Made by a program: the position numbers and the translations under genes. This document shows, one piece after another, positions 30,453-40,400 of a stretch of 64,000 bases of DNA. The DNA lies in NCBI RefSeq assembly GCF_000265075.1, contig NZ_AJYA01000013.1:28417-92416 (forward strand), in the 5' to 3' direction. This stretch comes from Nitritalea halalkaliphila LW7 (lineage in GTDB: Bacteria; Bacteroidota; Bacteroidia; Cytophagales; Cyclobacteriaceae). Every line of letters starts with the position of its first letter. The first letter of the stretch is position 1. The notes under the pieces are model-generated. The model was not told the DNA's origin and ran no database searches. It saw nothing but the letters and a program-made list of their open reading frames with translations.

Positions 30453-31426
30453 ATGTTAGCCCTTCGCTGTGAGGCCTATGGAGGCCCCGAGACTCTTGTA
30501 TTTCGTGAACTGCCTGAACGGTGCCCGGCGCGGGTGAGCTCCTGCTGGAGGTGAGGGCCTGCAGTCTGAATTTTCCCGACCTGCTCATGATAGCAGATAA
30601 ATACCAGGTCAAGCCACCACTGCCTTTTTCCCCGGGCGGGGAACTGGCGGGGCGTGTGCGCGCTGTGGGACCAGAGGTGAAGGGCTTTCGTGTGGGGGAC
30701 CGGGTTTTAGCACTTTCAGGCTGGGGCGGCCTCGCTGAGATGGCTATCGTCCCTGCTGCCCGCTGTATACCGCTTCCGGCGGGGCTCTCCGATGAGGTGG
30801 CGGCCGCTGCCCTCTACACGCTGGGGACCTGCTACCATGCCCTGAAGGATCGGGCTGCCCTGCAGCCAAAGGAGCGGCTTTTCGTCCTGGGCGCCGCAGG
30901 TGGCATCGGAATGGCCGCCATTCAGCTGGGCAAGTTGATGGGCGCAGAAGTAATCGCCGCCGTCGGGAGCGCAGAAAAAGTAGAGGCCTGTCTGGAGGCA
31001 GGCGCCGATCAGGCTTTTGTGTATGAGGCCGAGCGCGCTCGGGAGCAATTTAAAACAGAGCTGGGCCCAAAGGGTGCCGATGTGGTCTTAGATCCCGTGG
31101 GTGGAGATTTTGCGGAGCCTGCCTTCCGCTGCATGGCCTGGAAGGGGCGGTACCTGGTCGTGGGTTTTGCCGCAGGCCAGATTCCCAGCCTTCCTTTTAA
31201 TCTGACCTTACTGAAAGGCGCTGACCTGATCGGGGTTTTCTGGGGGCGCTTCACGCAAGAGCAGCCGCAGGTACATCTCGAAAATACGCGGCAGCTGATG
31301 CAGTGGCTGGAGGAGGGGCGGCTGGCGCAAAGGATCCACAAGCGCTACTCCCTGCAGGAAGGCATACAGGCGCTGCAAGACCTGCAGGCGCGAAAGGTCA
31401 TCGGGAAAGCCATCGTGCTTCCTTAA
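30453..31426 (+). CDS. NADPH:quinone oxidoreductase-like MDR protein (one frame break)
   Basis: Zinc-free medium-chain dehydrogenase of about 324 residues. ATG 30453 opens MLALRCEAYGGPETLVF; one missing base near 30520 joins ELPER to VPGAGELLLEVRA. The GroES-like half shows NFPDLLMIADKYQVKP and PFSPGGELAGRV; the Rossmann half shows VLGAAGGIGMAAIQ (AAxGGVG-type) and VVLDPVGG. No Cys/His zinc site. Closest to the quinone reductase/synaptic vesicle VAT-1-like group. A terminator follows. Confidence 0.85.
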
Positions 31427-31461
31427 AAGGCAGGAAATCAATTTATTGTAAAAATTACATG

Positions 31462-31511
31462 AACGGTAAGCACTTATATTTTACGGAAAATGAGCTGCTT
31501 ACCGTTTTTTT
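31462..31511 (+). terminator. Terminator after the quinone oxidoreductase gene
   Basis: 11-bp arms AACGGTAAGCA/TGCTTACCGTT with a 23-base loop, then a T run. The 268-bp gap to the next gene also holds the palindrome at 31654. Confidence 0.8.
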
Positions 31512-31653
31512 ATGCGGCTCATGGAGCGATTCGTTCCTTGATTCCATATTTAATTTTGTTTATGTGGGTGGGTGCGGCATTTGAAGGGTCTGATTCTTTT
31601 TTTCGCAGCTAAACAAATCTTGACTGGAGCGGATTTAAATGATAAATTCACAA

Positions 31654-31663
31654 TTGTATACAA
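31654..31663. promoter_or_regulatory. Candidate operator for the GntR/FCD regulator
   Basis: Perfect palindrome TTGTATACAA, 31 bases before the hyuA start. GntR proteins of the FadR/FCD subfamily commonly bind palindromes with a GTATAC-type core, and such a regulator is encoded four genes into this operon's cluster. Confidence 0.55.
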
Positions 31664-31694
31664 AAATACAAAACCAATAAACCCAATCATAATC

Positions 31695-33752
31695 ATGTCA
31701 AAAATCCGCATTGGAGTAGATGTGGGTGGAACCTTTACCGATGTTCTGCTCATGAACGTAAGCACGGGGGAAACGCACCGGGCCAAGACGCCCAGCACCC
31801 CTGAGGACCAGTCTAAGGGTATCCTGAATGGGATTTTAGCAGCCTGCGAAAAAGCGGGCGTATCGCCAGCCGATATCAAGGAGTTGATGCATGGTACTAC
31901 CGTGGCGACGAATGCTGTTTTAGAACGAAAAGGCGCACGCGTGGGGCTGATGACCACCGATGGCTATGGGCAGGTCCTGCAGATCGCCCGTTCTTTTGTT
32001 CCGGGAGGGCTTGCAGGCTGGATCGTCTGGAACAAGCCAGAGCCCTTAGCCGATCTGGAAGATACCGTAGAAGTACTGGAGCGCATCGGCGCCGATGGTA
32101 GCATCGTCCGGGAGCTTAACGAAGACTCCGTGCGGCAGGCCATCGCCAAACTAAAAAAACGTGGCGTGGAAGCCATCACCGTGTCGCTGATCAATTCCTA
32201 CGCGAATGATGCCCATGAGCAGCGCATACTTGCCATTTTTAAAGAAGAGTGGCCCGAAATCCCGGTGTCCCTCTCCTCCGACGTACTTCCTGAAATGCGT
32301 GAATACGAGCGTACGGTCACCACCGTGGCCAACTCCTATGTACGCCCGACGCTCTCGCGCTACCTTTCCTCTTTAGAAAAGACCCTTAGCGAAAATAATA
32401 TCCAAGCCTCCACGAAGGTACTTCGCTCAGATGGTGGCTTGATGTCTTTTGACATCGCAGCCGAAAAGCCGGTCAACTTGATGATGTCCGGTCCTGCGGG
32501 CGGCGTGAAGGGCGCACTGTGGATCGCGAAAAAAGCAGGCTTTAAAAATTTGCTTACCTATGACATGGGCGGTACCTCCACTGATGTGGCGCTGATCGAA
32601 AACGGTACTCCTGTGGTCCGCCGCGAAACCCGTGTGGGAGACGTTTCCGTACGCGCTTCCTCACTGGATGTACGCACCGTCGGGGCGGGTGGTGGCTCCA
32701 TCGCGAAAGTGCCGGAGCTTACGAAAGCCCTCCGCGTAGGCCCTGAAAGCGCGGGAGCCGTGCCGGGTCCGGCATGCTACAGTAAAGGCGGCGAGGAGCC
32801 TACCGTGACCGATGCAAATGTGGTGCTCGGCTATTTGCCTGTAGATTTACTCGGGGGCGAAATGCAGCTCGACCGGGAGGCATCCATCCGCTCGGTCCAG
32901 AAAATCGCAGATGCTCTCGGAGTCTCCCTCGAGGAAGCTGCTGCCGGAATCATCAGCATCGCGAATGAAAACATGTTCGGAGCACTCCGTCTGGTGTCCA
33001 TCGAGCAGGGATACGATCCGCGGGATTTCGCCCTCATCGGTTTTGGCGGAGCCGGCCCCCTTCACGCGAATGCCCTCGGCAAGCTGATGGGCTCCTGGCC
33101 TGTCATCATCCCGCCTAGCCCAGGGGTGCTCTGTGCCTACGGGGATGCCACGACACAGATCCGAAATGAGGCCGCGAAAACGCAGATAGCGAAATTAGAA
33201 AGCCTAGATGCCGCCACCTTAGCAGCGGAGCTGCAAAGCCTCGGCGAGTCCGCTGCTGCCCTACTGGAGGAAGAAGGCATCGCTCCAGAGGATCGCGTGT
33301 ACACCTATCAGATGGACCTGCGGTACACCGGTCAGGGCTTCGAAGTGCCCGTAAAGGTGACGATAGAAGACTTAAAAAAGGATGGCTTTCAGGCGGCCAT
33401 AGCAGCTTTCGATACCATTCATGAGCAACTCTTTACCTTCAAGCTAGACCTGCCGCATGAACTGGTTAATCTCCGTGCTATCGTGGAGCAGCAGGAGCAA
33501 GAACTCCACGTGCAGGAGTTGGAAAAAGGAACCGAAGACGCTTCCGAGGCCCTGGTAAAGCGACACGACACCTTTTGGTATGAGGGCCAAAACTACGAGG
33601 CGGCCATTTATGAGCGCGCCAAGTTGAAGCAGGGCAACCATATCCCAGGGCCAGCCATCGTGGCGGAAATGGACGCTACGACGGTGATTTTGCCGAAGCA
33701 TGAGGCCGTAGTAGACGCCTTCGGAAATCTAATTATCAATCCAACCAACTAA
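31695..33752 (+). CDS. hyuA: Hydantoinase/oxoprolinase family protein, subunit A
   Basis: 685 residues from ATG 31695 (MSKIRIGVDVGGTFTDVLL), the canonical start of HyuA proteins with the actin-like ATPase phosphate loop. Further motifs: HGTTVATNAVLERKGARVG, TYDMGGTSTDVALI, VGAGGGSIAKV, GPGPACY-like region VPGPACYSKGG and FGGAGPLHANAL. With HyuB it forms an ATP-dependent amidohydrolase that opens five-membered lactam or imide rings (hydantoin, 5-oxoproline type). First gene of the eight-gene cluster; hyuB starts 7 bases downstream. Confidence 0.92.
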   Translation: MSKIRIGVDVGGTFTDVLLMNVSTGETHRAKTPSTPEDQSKGILNGILAACEKAGVSPADIKELMHGTTVATNAVLERKGARVGLMTTDGYGQVLQIARSFVPGGLAGWIVWNKPEPLADLEDTVEVLERIGADGSIVRELNEDSVRQAIAKLKKRGVEAITVSLINSYANDAHEQRILAIFKEEWPEIPVSLSSDVLPEMREYERTVTTVANSYVRPTLSRYLSSLEKTLSENNIQASTKVLRSDGGLMSFDIAAEKPVNLMMSGPAGGVKGALWIAKKAGFKNLLTYDMGGTSTDVALIENGTPVVRRETRVGDVSVRASSLDVRTVGAGGGSIAKVPELTKALRVGPESAGAVPGPACYSKGGEEPTVTDANVVLGYLPVDLLGGEMQLDREASIRSVQKIADALGVSLEEAAAGIISIANENMFGALRLVSIEQGYDPRDFALIGFGGAGPLHANALGKLMGSWPVIIPPSPGVLCAYGDATTQIRNEAAKTQIAKLESLDAATLAAELQSLGESAAALLEEEGIAPEDRVYTYQMDLRYTGQGFEVPVKVTIEDLKKDGFQAAIAAFDTIHEQLFTFKLDLPHELVNLRAIVEQQEQELHVQELEKGTEDASEALVKRHDTFWYEGQNYEAAIYERAKLKQGNHIPGPAIVAEMDATTVILPKHEAVVDAFGNLIINPTN

Positions 33753-33759
33753 GCTAACC

Positions 33760-35628
33760 ATGTACAAAGCACAAATAATCGAAACGAACGATAGCCCGAT
33801 CCAAGTGGGCGATATCGATCCGATCACCTTAGATATTATCGAGTCGGCGCTGCGTAATGCTCGCTTCGAGATGGACGCTGTTCTATTCCGTACGGCCATG
33901 TCGCCGGGAATTCGTGAGCAGCACGATGAGTTTCCGCTGATTGCGGATCGGAATGGCAAGATGGTAGTGGGTCAGTTCGGCTCCTTTGTGGATGGCTTTC
34001 TGAAAAGCTATGCGGGCACCATCGAGGAAGGAGATATTTTCCTCACGAATGACCCCTATGCCGTGGAGGGGGCCGTTTCCCACCTGAACGACTGGCTCGT
34101 GCTCATGCCGATTTACTTTGAGGGGCGCCTCGTGGGCTGGTCCGCGATGTTCGGGCACATGACCGATGTGGGGGGCAAGGTACCCGGCAGTTTGCCGACT
34201 GATGCTACTACGATCTTCGAAGAGGGCATCCGCTTCGCACCCTTTAAAATTTACGAGAAAGGGGTCTTTAACAGCACGGCCATGGAAATAATCCTACGTC
34301 AGTGCCGCCTGCCCCACTGGAACCGCTCTGATTTTAACGCCATCGTCGCCGCTTGCCGCACGGCCGATCGGCGCGTAAAGGAAATTTGTAGCCGCTTCGG
34401 CGTAGACACCTACTGCTCCGCCACGGAAGCCGCGCTAAACCGAAATAAGGAAGCCATGCGTAAGCTCTTCCAGATGACCGTTTCCGAGGAGACCATCTAC
34501 TTCGAGGATTACCTCTGCGATGATGGCCGCGGCTTCGGTCCCTATAAATACCGCTGCTCTATGCGGCGGGAGGGGGATAAGGTGATCCTAGACTGGGATG
34601 GCACAGATCCGCAAGCCTTCGGGTCAATTAACTTCTACCTGAATGAGAACATGTTCAAAATGTTTTTTGGCATTTACATGATCATGGTTTTCGATCCGCA
34701 GATTCTCTTCAACGATGGATTTTACGACCTCGTGGAGGTGCGCATTCCAGAGGGCTCCCTTCTCAAGCCGCATTACCCGGCAGCCCTTTCTTGCCGTACC
34801 CATGCGCTGGGCAGAATGTTCGATGTGCTCGGCGGGCTCCTCGGTCAGCGCCAGCCGGAGTTCTTGAACGCAGCAGGCTTCTCTTCCTCTCCGCACCTCA
34901 TGTACAGCGGCTACGATAAGGAAGGCGACTGGTTCCAGCTCTTCCAAATTGGTTTTGGTGGGATTCCAGGCAAGCCTTTCGGCGATGGGCCGGATGGACA
35001 CTCCCTGTGGCCGTCCTTCACGAACGTGCCAAATGAATTCCTAGAAGCCTATTTCCCGCTACGCATCGAGCGCTACGAGACCGTGCAGGATTCCGGTGGT
35101 GCGGGTAAGCATCGCGGAGGTAATGGCGTGGACATCGTGTACCGTTTCCTCGAACCGGGAGAAATTTCTATCCACGACGATCGCTGGTTCTTGCCTCCCT
35201 GGGGAGTGAATGGTGGGGCGCCCGCGGCTCGTAGCCGCAAAGAACTCGTCCGCACAGATGGTTCTAGGGAGTTTTTACCTGCCAAGTGTGACAGAATCCG
35301 TGTGCAGGAAGGCGATCAGCTGCATTTCATCACCTGGGGTGGTGGCGGCTGGGGCGATCCCCTCGAGCGTGAACCCGAGAAAGTTTTAAAAGACGTGCGC
35401 CGGGGGCTCATTTCTGTTCGCGGTGCTGAAGAAGGCTATGGCGTCTGCATCACTGAAGAGGAAACCTTGGACGCGGCGGCGACCGAAAAATTACGCGAAA
35501 AGATGCGTGCTGGCCGCGGAGATTTGCCTATGTTTAATAGCGGAAGAAGCATCGACGCACTTCGGGAGAGCTGCCTGGCTGAAACGGGCTTGGAGCCTCC
35601 GAAACCACCTGTGTTTATCCGTGCATAA
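33760..35628 (+). CDS. hyuB: Hydantoinase/oxoprolinase family protein, subunit B
   Basis: 622 residues. Typical HyuB features: DPITLDIIESALRNARFEMD near the start, SPGIREQHDEFPLI, LTNDPYAVEGAVSHLNDW with metal-binding residues, FGHMTDVGG, and the C-terminal GAGKHRGGNGVDIVY and GGGGWGDPLEREPE. It makes the catalytic partner of HyuA in ATP-dependent ring opening. Both subunits are intact, unlike many neighbours. Confidence 0.92.
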   Translation: MYKAQIIETNDSPIQVGDIDPITLDIIESALRNARFEMDAVLFRTAMSPGIREQHDEFPLIADRNGKMVVGQFGSFVDGFLKSYAGTIEEGDIFLTNDPYAVEGAVSHLNDWLVLMPIYFEGRLVGWSAMFGHMTDVGGKVPGSLPTDATTIFEEGIRFAPFKIYEKGVFNSTAMEIILRQCRLPHWNRSDFNAIVAACRTADRRVKEICSRFGVDTYCSATEAALNRNKEAMRKLFQMTVSEETIYFEDYLCDDGRGFGPYKYRCSMRREGDKVILDWDGTDPQAFGSINFYLNENMFKMFFGIYMIMVFDPQILFNDGFYDLVEVRIPEGSLLKPHYPAALSCRTHALGRMFDVLGGLLGQRQPEFLNAAGFSSSPHLMYSGYDKEGDWFQLFQIGFGGIPGKPFGDGPDGHSLWPSFTNVPNEFLEAYFPLRIERYETVQDSGGAGKHRGGNGVDIVYRFLEPGEISIHDDRWFLPPWGVNGGAPAARSRKELVRTDGSREFLPAKCDRIRVQEGDQLHFITWGGGGWGDPLEREPEKVLKDVRRGLISVRGAEEGYGVCITEEETLDAAATEKLREKMRAGRGDLPMFNSGRSIDALRESCLAETGLEPPKPPVFIRA

Positions 35629-35649
35629 ACGACTTAAATCGCATCATCT

Positions 35650-36282
35650 GTGTCTGCTACATCTGAAAAAGCCTACGAGGCCATCAAGTCCATGCTGCGA
35701 ACTGGCGACATTCCGCCAGGCGCACGCCTGATCGAGCTAGAGCTCGTCGAGAAACTGGGCATCAGCCGCACCCCCATCCGCGAGGCCCTTAAAAAGCTCG
35801 TGGAAGAGCGCTGGCTGGAGTACTTGCCGAATCGCGGCATGCGTGTCCGCGTGTGGACGAATAAAGATGTGCAAGACAATTTCTTCGTGAGGACCATTTT
35901 AGAATGTGAGGCGGTGGCACTTTGTGCGGAGCACATCCCTGCCCGTGCCCTCGAAGAGCTGCGCATGATGAACAAGCAGCTCCGGGCCATCGCCTCCCAT
36001 CCCTCACAGGAAGCCATCGAGGAGATGACGCGAATCAACTTGGATTTTCACCAGTGCATCTGGGCGCATACCGGAAATCGTGCCTTAGAGGATGTTTTGC
36101 TTCTGAACATCAACATGCCCACCATGGTCCGCACCTATCAGCATTACGATGCCGAGAAGACAGCAGCCAGCTTGGAGGAGCACGATGCGATGATCGCCGC
36201 TTTCGAGGCGCGGAACCCGGAGGAAGCACGCCGCCTGATGCAGCAGCATTTAAGTCGCGCTAACGCCATATTCAACACATGA
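35650..36282 (+). CDS. GntR-family transcriptional regulator, FCD type
   Basis: 210 residues from a GTG start. The winged helix-turn-helix (about residues 5-70) shows LVEKLGISRTPIREALKKLVEE; the FCD ligand domain (about 80-205) shows FFVRTILECEAVALCAEH and metal-ligand-type His residues (NLDFHQCIWAHTGN, QQHLSRAN). FCD regulators usually sense a carboxylate intermediate of the pathway they control. It lies inside the cluster it probably regulates, 21 bases after hyuB and with ATGA overlap to the next gene. Confidence 0.9.
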   Translation: MSATSEKAYEAIKSMLRTGDIPPGARLIELELVEKLGISRTPIREALKKLVEERWLEYLPNRGMRVRVWTNKDVQDNFFVRTILECEAVALCAEHIPARALEELRMMNKQLRAIASHPSQEAIEEMTRINLDFHQCIWAHTGNRALEDVLLLNINMPTMVRTYQHYDAEKTAASLEEHDAMIAAFEARNPEEARRLMQQHLSRANAIFNT

Positions 36283-36893
36283 AACAGACAGACCCCGGTT
36301 TTGCAGGAAGTTTAGGTATGGGGGAGCGCCCCGCCCTTTTGGTCATCGACCTCATCGCGGGCTATTTCCTACCCGAATCTCCCCTGTACAGCCCACGTTA
36401 CGCCGAAACCCTGCCGCAGATACTGGAAAGTATCGCCTTTGCACGCAGTTCTGGTTGGCCTGTGCTCTACACGCGCCTGGCCTACGATCAGCAGCACTGG
36501 ACGGGCGGGCATTTTCTCCGGAAAATCAGTGCCCTTACGCTGCTGCAGACCCATCCGCACTGGGCCGATTGGGTGGAAGGATTGGCCCCCGGGCCAAAGG
36601 AACCCATTTTAACCAAGCAGTATGCGAGTGCTTTCCATAATACGCCGCTGCTGGCCACGCTGAACTTTCTTCGCGTGGATACGCTGGTGCATGTGGGCCT
36701 GTCGGCAAGCGGCTGTGTGCGGGCTACTGCCACAGATGCCATGCAGTATGGCTACCTGCCGATCGTGCTGGAAGATGCCGTGGAAGACCGTAGTGCGGCG
36801 ATAAAGGAGGCGAATCTATACGACTTGCAAGCCAAATATGCAGATGTGATGCCTTTAGAGGCGCTTAAAAAACGATGTAATAACCTGAAATAG
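36279..36893 (+). CDS. Isochorismatase-fold cysteine hydrolase (amidohydrolase)
   Basis: 204 residues. The catalytic triad is visible: Asp in LLVIDLIAGYF, Lys in ILTKQYASAF and Cys in LSASGCVRATATDAMQYGY. The GCVRATATDA segment is that of N-carbamoylsarcosine amidase and maleamate amidohydrolase, so the likely reaction is release of ammonia from an amide. It starts inside the GntR stop codon and ends 2 bases before the CoA-transferase gene. After HyuAB ring opening it would convert the amide to a free acid. Confidence 0.88.
   Translation: MKQTDPGFAGSLGMGERPALLVIDLIAGYFLPESPLYSPRYAETLPQILESIAFARSSGWPVLYTRLAYDQQHWTGGHFLRKISALTLLQTHPHWADWVEGLAPGPKEPILTKQYASAFHNTPLLATLNFLRVDTLVHVGLSASGCVRATATDAMQYGYLPIVLEDAVEDRSAAIKEANLYDLQAKYADVMPLEALKKRCNNLK
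36582..36597. repeat. Dispersed TTTGSSC hairpin, copy 12
   Basis: TTGGCCC, 2-base loop, GGGCCAA, inside the amidohydrolase gene. Confidence 0.55.
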
Positions 36894-36895
36894 GT

Positions 36896-38111
36896 ATGGA
36901 AAAGATAAAAGGATTAGAACATGGACCCCTAACCGGCATCCGCGTGATCGAGCTGGGTGTGCTGCTGGCGGGCCCCTTCTGTGGGCAGCTGATGGGCGAC
37001 ATGGGCGCTGAAGTTATTAAGGTGGAGCTCCCCGGTCAGGGTGACCCATCCGCAAGTGGGGCCGCGAGCTGGTGAACGGGCAGTCCCTCTGGTGGCCTGT
37101 GCTGGCGCGCAATAAAAAGTCCATCACCCTGAACCTGCGCGAAAAGGAAGGGCAGGATATTTTGCGCCGCCTGATCGAGCAGGCCGATATTCTAGTGGAA
37201 AATTTCCGACCGGGGACGCTGGAAAAATGGGGGCTGGACTATGCATCCCTCTCCGCGGTAAACCCCAAGCTTATCATGGTGCGTGTTAGTGGTTTTGGGC
37301 AGACTGGCCCTTATGCTCCACGTGCTGGTTATGGCAGCATCGGAGAGGCCATGGGGGGGCTTCGGCATATCGTCGGGGAAGCGGATCGGCCGCCTAGCCG
37401 TGTGGGTATTTCCATCGGAGACAGCCTTGCCGCCACCCATGCCACACTGGGGGCTTTAGCCGCACTGCGTGCCCGCGAAGTGAGTGGTCGAGGCCAGGTG
37501 GTGGACTGTGCCATCTACGAGGCCGTGCTCACCATGATGGAAAGTACCGTAACAGAATATTATAAAACAGGCTATGTGCGTGAACGTACGGGTTCCCGCC
37601 TGCCGAACATCGCGCCGAGTAATGTGTACCCCACTGCCGATGGCGAGATTTTGATAGCCGCTAACCAAGACACCGTCTTTCGCCGCCTGTGTGAGGTGAT
37701 GGGGCGCGAGGAGTGGATCGACGACCCACGCTACCGCGACCATGTCAGCCGGGGTCAAAATGAGGTGGAGCTGGACGAAAAAATCGGCGCTTGGTCCGTG
37801 AATTTCTCCTCCTCGGATCTGCTGACGACTGCCAAGCACGACGAGGGGGCGTGCCTGCCGGCAAAATCTTTACGCCAGCGGACATGCTGGAAGATGCTCA
37901 CTTTAAAGCAAGAGAGGCGCTTATCACCCATGAGCACCCCGGGGTCGGAGAGCTGGTTATGCAAAACGTGTTTCCAAAGCTCTCCGCCACGCCCGGCCAG
38001 GTGCGCAGCGCTGCCCCAGAGCTGGGCCAACATAATGCGGAGGTCTATGCCGACTGGCTGGGGCTCAGTGATGCTGAGCAGCAGCAGCTTAAGGAAAGGG
38101 GGATTCTATGA
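36896..38111 (+). CDS. CaiB/BaiF-family (class III) CoA-transferase (two frame breaks)
   Basis: About 405 residues, exactly the family's usual size, after restoring a C near 37050 and a G near 37847. N-terminus: GIRVIELGVLLAGPFCGQLMGDMGAEVIKVE. Catalytic Asp region and CoA-binding segments include NKKSITLNLREKEG, VRVSGFGQTGPYAPRAGYG, and the C-terminal GVPAGKIFTPADMLEDAHF. Transfers CoA between carboxylic acids, typically from succinyl-CoA to a pathway acid. It shares an ATGA overlap with the lyase gene, consistent with supplying that enzyme's CoA-thioester substrate. Confidence 0.9.
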
Positions 38112-38992
38112 GCCCTACTGATCACGTAGAGCTGCTCGAAGTCAGCCCTCGGGATGGTATCCAGAACGAGCCTTACCTGCTCACGCTGGATGAGAAGGAG
38201 CTGCTGGTGCGCAAGTTACTCGGGGCGGGCTTTCCTGCCGTGGAGGTGGGGGCCTTCGTTTCCCCTAAAGCGGTGCCGACCATGGCGGGTACGGGGGAAC
38301 TCCTGGAGCGCTTAGCCGATGTGCCACAGGCCCTGCACGCGCTCATCCCGAATGTGAAGGGCTATGAACTGGGCCGGCAGCATGGAGCGAAACACCTTTC
38401 CTATGTGCTGTCGCTGACCGAGACCATGAACCAGCGGAATGTCCGCATGTCGGTGGCCGAGGGTCTGGAGCAGGTGCGTACCTTGGCCCGCAGGGCCAAA
38501 GAGGAGGACATCTCTTTCCGTGTGTATTTGGCCGTGGCTTTTCACTGTCCTTTCGAAGGCCCCACACCCGCTGCTCACAGTTGGGAACTACTACAGCGCA
38601 TCGCGGACTGGGGCGTCGCGGACATTTGCTTGGCGGACACGGACGGGCATGCGGAGCCGGAACATGCGGCCACCCTTTTGGGAAAGGCGGCGGGCTTACT
38701 TGGTAAGGAAGGAGCTCCGCGGATCAGTCTGCATTTCCATCAGACGTATGGCTTTGCGGAGGCGAATGTCCGGCAGGCGCTGGCCCTCGGATATCGGCAT
38801 TTTGATACGGCTACAGCCGGACTGGGAGGCTGCCCCTTTGTGCCAGGGGCGAAGGGCAATGTCCCCGCCGAAGAGCTTGTACGCCTCTGCGCGGAAGCGG
38901 GCTACAGCACATCAGTGGACGTAGCCGCCCTCGCCACGGTGGGCAGCTGGCTGAAGGCTTTAAAAATTCGAAAACAAGAAAGCCATGCCTAA
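38108..38992 (+). CDS. HMG-CoA lyase-like enzyme (candidate citramalyl-CoA-type lyase)
   Basis: DRE-TIM metallolyase of 294 residues. The family signature is EVSPRDGIQNE near residue 11 (catalytic Arg and metal Asp); LHFHQTYGFAEANV carries the HxH-like metal ligands, and GLGGCPFVPGAKGNV carries the catalytic Cys of HMG-CoA lyases. These features separate it from LeuA-type synthases and predict carbon-carbon cleavage of a 3-hydroxyacyl-CoA to acetyl-CoA and a keto acid. Coupled to the CoA-transferase and LeuC genes by overlaps. Confidence 0.88.
   Translation: MSPTDHVELLEVSPRDGIQNEPYLLTLDEKELLVRKLLGAGFPAVEVGAFVSPKAVPTMAGTGELLERLADVPQALHALIPNVKGYELGRQHGAKHLSYVLSLTETMNQRNVRMSVAEGLEQVRTLARRAKEEDISFRVYLAVAFHCPFEGPTPAAHSWELLQRIADWGVADICLADTDGHAEPEHAATLLGKAAGLLGKEGAPRISLHFHQTYGFAEANVRQALALGYRHFDTATAGLGGCPFVPGAKGNVPAEELVRLCAEAGYSTSVDVAALATVGSWLKALKIRKQESHA
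38483..38499. repeat. Dispersed TTTGSSC hairpin, copy 13
   Basis: TTGGCCC, 3-base loop, GGGCCAA, inside the lyase gene. Confidence 0.55.
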
Positions 38993-40400
38993 ATCAGACC
39001 CTAGGCGTCCCCAAACGGTCTTCGATAAGTTATGGGAAGCGCATGAGGTGGCGGTTTTGCCCGGAGGGCAATCTCTGCTTTACATCGATCTTCATATTCT
39101 GCATGAGGTTACGACGCCCCAGGCTTTTCGCATGCTGGAAGAGCGTGGCCTTTCGGTGCGGCGACCTGACCGCTGTTTCGCCGTGACGGATCATAATGTG
39201 CCGACGGAAAACCAACATTTGCCGCTGCGGGATGCGCTGGCGGCACGCCAGGTGGCGCTGCTACAGGCGAACTGTGAGCAGCATGGCATTACGCTTTACG
39301 ATCTGGGGCACGAGCATCAGGCATCGTGCATGTGGTGGGCCCGGAGCTGGGCTACACGCAGCCGGGCATGACCATCGTTTGCGGGGATAGCCATACGAGC
39401 ACCCATGGTGCCTTCGGTACGCTGGCTTTTGGCATCGGAACCTCAGAGGTAGGCTTGGTGCTCGGCACGCAGTGCTTGGTGCAGGCCAAGCCGCGGCAGC
39501 TGCGCATCCATATTTCCGGTACCCGAGCGGAGGAAGTGCGCGCGAAAGACATCATTTTACATGTTTTACAGCGGCTCGGAGCGAATGGTGCTGCGGGGTA
39601 TTTTATCGAGTATGCCGGCCTGTGGTGGAAAATATGACTATGGAGGAGCGCATGACGCTCTGCAACATGAGCATCGAGCTCGGTGCACGCGGCGGGCTGG
39701 TCGGAGTAGATGCCGTGACGCTGCGGTACTTGCGAGAGCGCCCACGCCTGCGGGATCGCGAGGACTTGGAAGCACTTTTGAACGTGTGGTCCAGCTACCG
39801 AAGTGATCCTGAAGCGGAGGTGGAGCGTCTGCTTGAGGTGGATATCAGCAGCTTAGGCCTATGATTACTTATGGCACCAACCCCGGTCAGGCCATTTCGC
39901 TTACACAGCGCATTCCCCATGCCGCCGAGCTGCCCGAAAGTCAGCGGGAGGCTCACCGCAAGGCACTGGCTTACATGGAGCTGCAGGAGGGGCAATCCCT
40001 CCTCGGGGAGCCCATCGACAGTGTTTTTATCGGCAGCTGCACGAATGCGCGCATCGAAGATTTACGAGAGGTAGCGGCCATTTGGAAGGGTCGCCGAGTG
40101 GATCCGCGCCTTCGGATTCTGGTGGTGCCCGGCTCGCGGAGCGTTTTGCGCGAAGCGCAAAGGGAGGGCCTCGACCGTATATTCGCAGCTGCTGGAGCAC
40201 CCCTTCGAGAGCCGGGCTGTAGTGCCTGTCTGGGCATGAATGAGGATAAGATGGCCTCTGGAACACGCTGTTTGAGTACCTCCAACAGGAACTTTGAGGG
40301 AAGGCAGGGCCCCGGTGCGCGTACGCTGCTTTGTAGCCCGCGAACGGCCGCGCTGTCAGCACTTTACGGAAAGATTACGCTAAACGAAAAGAGCCCATGA
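38985..40400 (+). CDS. LeuC-like hydratase large subunit, aconitase superfamily (three frame breaks)
   Basis: About 472 residues after restoring single missing bases near 39331, 39621 and 39862. Motifs: [53 protein letters not shown], and the three [4Fe-4S] Cys in [12 protein letters not shown] and GCSACLGMN. It looks like a 3-isopropylmalate dehydratase large subunit, but there is no leuA or leuB here, and the partner genes are a CoA-transferase and a lyase. I infer a hydratase for an alkyl-maleate such as citraconate or dimethylmaleate. A true leucine-pathway LeuC remains possible. Confidence 0.88.
39057..39071. repeat. Dispersed TTTGSSC hairpin, copy 14
   Basis: TTGCCC, 3-base loop, GGGCAA, inside the LeuC-like gene. 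Confidence 0.5.
40145..40161. repeat. Dispersed TTTGSSC hairpin, copy 15
   Basis: TTTGCGC, 3-base loop, GCGCAAA, also inside the LeuC-like gene. Confidence 0.7.
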
